From: Volvariella volvacea V23
Lineage: Eukaryota > Basidiomycota > Agaricomycetes > Agaricales > Pluteaceae
Assembly (NCBI GenBank): GCA_000349905.1
Contig: KB722737.1
Span: forward strand, 1,436,453 to 1,459,623
DNA length: 23,171 nt
Reading direction: 5' to 3'
Shown here: positions 17,996 through 23,171 of the stretch, piece after piece
Numbering within the stretch: position 1 is the first letter of the stretch
Layout: every line of letters starts with the position of its first letter
Translations under genes and position numbers: made by a program
Notes under the pieces: model-generated
The model's input: only the letters and a program-made list of their open reading frames with translations
What the model was told of the DNA's origin: nothing
Databases searched by the model: none

Positions 17996-19393
17996 TTAAC
18001 AATGCCAGGAGTCCTGAACGAGTGGAATAAGAAGCATGAGCATTGAAGTGAGGTCAAATAGTAGTACGGCATTGCTTACATCGCGAGGGAAGGGCTCTCC
18101 AACCCATTGATAAGCTGGGAGACCAAGGCATTCAGAAAGGGAAACGAGTCGGTAACCAGCAGCTTGCAAAATATCAATAGCTGTGGGGATAACTTCATGG
18201 CTAGAAGGCAAACGTCAATGACGTGAATCAGGTCAGATAGAACCTGGAAATCATACACAGTAGTAGCTGCAGAAGGACGCTCGTCAGGAATGTTTTAACA
18301 GAACCGCTATCAAGAGGCTTACCAATAGGGTCGTGATTGAGGGGGAGGATGGTGCTTGGGTGAGCGACGGTGACGTTCAGGTAACGTTGGATGGATTCCG
18401 CAGGAGGAACACCAACGGAATCACCAGAGCTGAAGAATATGTTAACAACACGCTATCAAGATCGCGTCAGGCGGGGGGGTAACTCACTCGAAATCCCAAA
18501 TGACTATGTCTTGTCCACGGACTCGGGCGACCTCTCGCACCAAATCGTTATATTCGCCATAGGCTTTAACAACGTATGATCATTCAAGTACAAATATCAA
18601 GTACAAATAGGAAATGTCGAAAGAACTTACGGGGTCGGACAAAAGCTGGGTAGGCTCCCGTGATTTTCATTAAAGCCTCTGGGAAAATCGGACCAGGGTA
18701 ATCAGCACAGGTGCACTCCCGAAGTGATAGTGGAGGACTAACCTTCGACGCGCCAGAACTCATCATGGACTAAACAGATGTGAGACAGAGACGACGTGAT
18801 AAGATTGGTACACATACGTTGGTCCCAGTTCATGGTGTTGAGGTGACCATGACTCCAGGTGTGGGAGGCGAGCTGGTGGCCGTGGTTGTAGGCATATCTG
18901 ACCCGGTTTACTTGCTCTGTTTCATAAATACAGCCGTCTGGGGAGAATGCTCAGTTCCAATCGACCAAGACAATATACTGAACACTTGCAATTGTTGCCG
19001 TCTGGAAACGTCGATAAGTCTGGAGCACTCCCGCGTAAAATGACTCAAGACTCACTAACGAATAATGTGGCAGTGGCATTCTTGGAGTTGAGGGTGTTGA
19101 CGAGGTCATACCTAAAACACCCAATCTCAAGATTCGTCTACACGCTATTTTTAGGCAGGTACCCACACGTAAACATGAGGACCGTCATCCTATACGGTTA
19201 TGCGGTCATCACAGTGCACGATCAGTAACGGTTAATCGCCAAACCGCGCGCGATCGAGATAGCAACTCACAAAAGTCAACGCCACCGTGTTTGGGACCAC
19301 ACACTGGCTGAAAACCTGACCAGACCGTTTGGTCGGCCTGGCAAGCCCGGACACCACGGCAAGAGCGAGAGTGAAAAGACCAAGAGCGAACAT
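17996..19393 (-). CDS. CE4 polysaccharide (chitin) deacetylase 1
   Basis: Secreted metal-dependent deacetylase of the NodB-homology family, removing acetyl groups from chitin or related wall polymers. Twelve exons in phase give 246 aa: 19393-19271, 19189-19167, 19111-19056, 19001-18990, 18937-18818, 18769-18743, 18678-18631, 18563-18488, 18429-18323, 18266-18257, 18200-18080 and 18013-17996. A signal peptide of about 18 residues is followed by PTKR, a likely Kex2 site. Catalytic motifs: TFDDGP (Asp42/Asp43), SHTWSH (metal ligands His97 and His101), RPPYGEYND, WDFDSGD and LNHD. The ending DDSWHC is typical. Exons of 23, 12, 27 and 10 nt are real because they restore exactly these motifs. The intron after the 12-nt exon starts GC (AATT|GCAAGT). 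The first intron of the NodB part starts GTGGGT. It is a tandem paralogue of deacetylase 2. Confidence 0.9.
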
Positions 19394-19497
19394 TATAACA
19401 CTTTCTCAAACGAGAACGGTGCAGTAATTACAAAAAGAACGACAAGAGGTCAGACCCAAAGGAATGGAAGTCCCAAGAGAAGGGAGTTTTGGAGAGT

Positions 19498-19551
19498 GGA
19501 GGGGAAAGGGGGGGTAGAGAGATACATCTGTTGGAGCTGCATGCTTTAAAG
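19498..19551 (-). promoter_or_regulatory. Candidate promoter of deacetylase 1
   Basis: On the minus strand a CTTTAAAG box (19544-19551) is followed by a pyrimidine tract (19498-19514), a usual arrangement around fungal transcription starts, about 105-160 bp before the ATG. Confidence 0.35.
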
Positions 19552-21212
19552 GAAAAAATTGGAGAATCGAGAAGCACTTCCGACAATTCGCCAAGCCCAT
19601 CCACCCATGTAGCGATCAAAGGCTACCAGGCGGGACGGCACGGAAGAAAAGCCCCGAGCGAGCATGCGGGGTACGTGGTCTGTTTTGGTCATGCAAAGTT
19701 TTGAGAGTTATTGTTGCAATATCGTAGGAGACGTCGATCTGCCACGACGAGTGAACAATAGTAGAAGGCGTATAGTACTTCAGTTGGGCCTTTGTACACC
19801 ATCCCAGCAAGGATGAGCGCGTCGCGGCGGGACTTGCGGTGAGTGTAAGTAGGTGTAAGCAGCCTATTCCGGCTTCGAGTCGGCATAGTGATCGAGTGCC
19901 ATTCGGCCAGTGCTTCTCGAATAGGTCCCAACAGACCACGGTCCTCACGGCGGTCCTCGTGAGATCGAAGTAGGAAAAACAAAGGCGCATCACACCAGGC
20001 ACCTGCAAGGGGAAAGCGAAAACTTGAAGCAACTCCTCCCGCACAAATGACCACCACAGCAGCGCATTCTCCACCTTCGAATGATGGTAATCAACTCAAT
20101 TCAGCCCCTACGTTCGTCAGCCTTCGTCAGCTCTCCCTGTCCGGCTCGATGACACAGTGGAGAAGGGAAGTAAAGTAGGTTACACTGCAATGTCCGATTG
20201 ACGTCGGTAGCCCGATGCGGTTTAGCGCCGCCCCCTAGAAGGATATACAGGGTAATCATGATTGGCAGGAGCCCCTTGATTCAGGTTGACAGTCGGCAAA
20301 CCTTGTGACCATCACCAATTCATAAGCGACTGTTTGTTATCTCCAGCTTCCTTTCCTTTCCCTTCCCCTCCGTTGAAAGGAATTCCTTCTTCCGACACAA
20401 CAAATGACACCATATGACTTGATACACATCACAGTCATTTCACGCAAATATAGTCCCAGCGGAAAGCCAGAGTCGGCAGCTCTGCCAATATATGACTTGT
20501 CTGTCAAATCAATTCAGTACCTGTTGAGCATAAAATCGCTCCTATCGAAAAGGCTCCAGCCTAACTGCATCCGGTTCCGCCAGTGCGTCACAAGACTTTC
20601 CGGACCTTTGCAGAGTTTCCTAAACACAACTTCCGGAAAGAGCTCACGGCGCGTTAATGCACTTCTGATTTATGGTTCTTGACAGGAGACCCTGGGATCA
20701 AGCCACTAGTGACCAGAGGGACTTGCGCCACAATAGAAAAGCAGGGAGAGGCAAGCAGGCTAAACGGGGTTGATTAAAATCGTTTTGACTAAGTAGCAGA
20801 AGCTGTAGTAAGGGGGAGGTAGAAGGTAACAACGGTGCCGAGGAGGAATCAAGGGTACGCGGGCGAGAGGGAGCAGGGATCCAAAGAAGTTCGTAAGTAA
20901 GAACAAAAAATTATCCGTAAAAATCTCGGAACTAAGAAGTAAGAAGGTCCACAACAACAATATTACAGGATAAAGTGCATTCGTTAAAGAATTCGTCAGA
21001 GAGAAAGGATCCAAATGTTCGGTGTCCACATTAGTCTGTCGTTTTTTGGCGTGAAAACAGCGAAAGCAAGAGTCCGAAAGAGTTAACTGTGAAAGTCAAC
21101 GGATGGTCGTGAAAGATGTCCGTGATACTCGAGCAGCGCATGTTAATCAATAATGGTAGCCGAGACGTTAAAAATTGTCGTCAGGATGTGAGGCGTGAGC
21201 GAGGGAGGGCGA
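19552..21212. other. Spacer between the two deacetylases
   Basis: About 1.7 kb with no gene I can name. It holds the distal upstream region of deacetylase 1 and the 3' flank of deacetylase 2. On the plus strand a pyrimidine tract (20347-20371) is followed 32 bases later by an ATG in good context (CAACAAATGAC, 20404) opening a 92-codon frame without signal peptide or known motif. Minus-strand frames of 152, 122 and 89 codons overlap each other and look like chance. Confidence 0.45.
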
Positions 21213-22630
21213 TTAGCAGGTCCATGAGCCCTGTGGGAAGAAGAAGCGGTGAGTCAATTGTGTGTGTCAAAGTCGGAGAACAAAGGAACGCACGGTTTGA
21301 GGAGCTCCAACGCTTTGATAGGCAGGGAGACCGAGGCATTCAGCCACTGTCACGAAGCTGTAGCCGGCGTTGCGAAGGGTGGTGATTGCGTGCGGCAAGA
21401 CCTCCCAGCTGGATGTCATAAAAAAGGTCGGAGACGCGAGGGAGGGGTTGTTAAACGAAAGGCTATCACTCGGAATCGGGCCATTGACTTACACAGTGGA
21501 AGCTAGAGAACACGCGATGTCAGCACATTGTCGATGATTCCATCTGGGGATAGGAGCGCTTACCATAGGTTTCGTGGTTGAGGGCGATGATGGAGCTGGG
21601 GTGTTGGTTGGCAATGTCGGTGTAGCGTTGTTTCTGTGCAGCAACTGAGATGCCGGCAGAGTCACCGGAGCTATTTGTCCGAGATGAGGGTCGAGTGTAA
21701 TCGTCAACAAAGAATGGACTTACTCCAGGTTCCAGAGGACGATACCCTGACCGCGAGCACCGGCGACTTCTCTCACAAGGTTATTGTATGAACCATATGC
21801 TAAGGGGAAGTGTTAGTACGCCCACATGTGTGGTATCAAAAAGGTTAAACGTACGGGGTCGCATGAACGCCGGGGTAGCGCCAGTGATCCTCTGCAAGGC
21901 CTCTGCAAAAAAGGTATTCGCGTCGCTATTTCCCCTTTTGGAAGGTAACGCGGTTACTCACGTTCAACGCGCCAGAACTGGTCATGGACTACACAAATTT
22001 CAAGGTCAATCCCTGAGCTGGTTGGGGAGAATAGAGACGGGCGACTTACGTTGGTCCCAGTTCAGGGTAGAGAGGTCGCTATGGCTCCAGGTGTGAGAAG
22101 CGACCTGGAAGCCATTGTCGTAAATCCACTTGACAGCTGCCTTGTTAGCAGCAGTATAGATGCATCCCCCTGATCTTCACTCAGCAAAATGGCCTAAAAG
22201 GCACCCAAGGGTAGATGTGCTCACAGTTGTTGCCGTCTAGGAGAAGGTCAGGCTTGAGAACACGAGGACGCGTCAAAGAACACTCACTGAAGAAGAAAGT
22301 TGCCTTGTTGACACCATTCTCCCAAAGAACTCCTGCAATGTCGTAACTGTTCCCATGTCAGTCAATGCCCGTAGTCTCGGGATCGGCGTGAACAACTAAC
22401 AGGTATTGGTATGGACCATCATCCTACCAACAGTCACAGATCGTCAAACACTCAATCAAGGAAGCTTTAGGGTCTAAACGTACAAAGGTGAGAGCGACAG
22501 TGTTCGGATTAACGCAATTCGAGTACACTGCTGCTGGTGCTCGTTTCTGGACCGGTGGTTCTTCGACGGGGGCGGCAGCAACCAAGCCGAAAGCGGCGGT
22601 AATCAGAGTGGTGATGGTGGAGAAACGCAT
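21213..22630 (-). CDS. CE4 polysaccharide (chitin) deacetylase 2
   Basis: Paralogue of deacetylase 1, 253 aa. Twelve exons in phase: 22630-22484, 22423-22401, 22346-22288, 22236-22225, 22169-22050, 21988-21962, 21902-21855, 21799-21724, 21670-21564, 21502-21493, 21408-21294 and 21230-21213. The signal peptide is about 20 residues (ending LVAAA) with a propeptide ending QKR, a Kex2-type site. Motifs: TFDDGP (Asp50/Asp51), SHTWSH (His106 and His110), RPPYGSYNN, WNLDSGD and LNHETY. Where deacetylase 1 and most relatives have Trp-Asp-x-Asp, this one has Trp-Asn-Leu-Asp. The ending GSWTC replaces DDSWHC. Exons 2, 4, 5, 6, 7, 8, 9, 10 and 12 have exactly the lengths seen in deacetylase 1, so the pair arose by duplication after the introns were in place. 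Probably extracellular or wall-bound. Confidence 0.9.
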
Positions 22631-22744
22631 GGTTATTGCTTGGGGAAGTTGCGTGAGGTCGTTAAACGGATAGAGCACAGAGAGGGAGGGAGAGCAGTGA
22701 AGAGGGCGAACCGACTCTGCAGATACCCCTACCAAGAGCACCAG

Positions 22745-22752
22745 ATTTTATA
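22745..22752 (-). promoter_or_regulatory. TATA box of deacetylase 2
   Basis: The minus strand reads GGTATAAAATC; the TATAAAAT core is 115-122 bp before the start codon. Confidence 0.6.
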
Positions 22753-23171
22753 CCTCTCGAGGTGAAGTTCCGAGCCAAGGGATTGAGGGGGAAAATATCC
22801 AGCATTTCCTAGCAGGGAATGGGTAAGCAGTAGATCACACTCGTCCCTGTCCATGGCCCATCCGAATCCAATTTGCGATGAGGGGGGCATTTCGTCATAC
22901 CACTGCGGGGATCAGACGGCCGCTTTCCGTTTGCAGGTCTTTTTGTGCCGAGTGGTCAAAGGGTTTTTTTGGGAGCATTGAATTTGTCGGTAATATGTTT
23001 TAGTTGTGGATCCTTTGAGTGGAATCTAGGGTTTTTCGAACCCGGGCGATGATTGGGTTATCAGAGAGGTTCTAGAGCAGAACATTACTTCCAGGAAAAT
23101 TGGGCACGAGGGGATCACGTTCTGTGTGGGGTCTATGAACCCGAGACGTAAGTTTGCGTTGAATGCGGAAC
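22753..23171. other. Upstream region of deacetylase 2
   Basis: No gene seen up to the end of the window. It includes two G-rich boxes (GAGGGGGG near 22881 and GCGGGG near 22906), the second matching the CreA/Mig1 consensus. Confidence 0.4.

Noticed and set aside
18391..18579. 62-codon plus-strand frame
   Set aside because: Antisense of deacetylase 1 exons 8 and 9.
19616..20074. 152-codon minus-strand open frame upstream of deacetylase 1
   Set aside because: It overlaps a 122-codon frame on the same strand, shows no domain or signal peptide, has many Cys/Trp/Leu in a chance-like pattern, and lies in the promoter region.
20760..21029. 89-codon hydrophobic minus-strand frame
   Set aside because: Lies in the 3' flank of deacetylase 2; no conserved motif, and hydrophobic composition arises from a T-rich strand.

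Overview
The window is eukaryotic and looks like an Agaricomycete basidiomycete fungus, possibly of the Rhizoctonia/Ceratobasidium kind, though the genus is a guess. The reasons are many short introns of about 50-100 nt with GT..AG borders (two apparent GC..AG), intron-dense secreted carbohydrate enzymes, basidiomycete-type F-box-like proteins with long acidic linkers, and a decayed Tc1-type transposon. All exon models were spliced by eye. Most close in phase from ATG to stop, which is the main support for their boundaries.

Left part (1-3045): a decayed Tc1/mariner transposase, then a broken F-box-like gene (copy 1). Middle (3121-13893): an amplified neighbourhood in which minus-strand medium-chain reductases (MDR; quinone oxidoreductase/enoyl reductase-like) alternate with plus-strand F-box-like genes. 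The order is Fbox1(broken) - MDR1(broken) - MDR2(intact, 353 aa) - Fbox2(intact, 438 aa) - short Spa2/GIT-like gene - MDR3(intact, 354 aa) - Fbox3(intact body, but no ATG at the expected start). MDR2/Fbox2 and MDR3/Fbox3 are divergent pairs. All three MDR promoters keep a TATATAAA box plus an upstream GCTGATTCAT element.

Right part (14086-22630), all minus strand: an AA9 lytic polysaccharide monooxygenase (243 aa, 8 exons), a YggS/PROSC-family PLP homeostasis protein (314 or 279 aa), and two tandem CE4 polysaccharide (chitin) deacetylases (246 and 253 aa). The two deacetylases share the same 12-exon structure, including 23-, 12-, 27- and 10-nt micro-exons.

The secreted LPMO and deacetylases act on cell-wall polysaccharide. 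The MDR/F-box block looks like an accessory region evolving by duplication and decay. I see no CRISPR array, rRNA or tRNA, and no clear previously undescribed multi-gene system. The best candidates for follow-up are the MDR/F-box array with its shared promoter element, the possible 5-nt first exon of Fbox3, the short Spa2-like protein and the conserved micro-exons.
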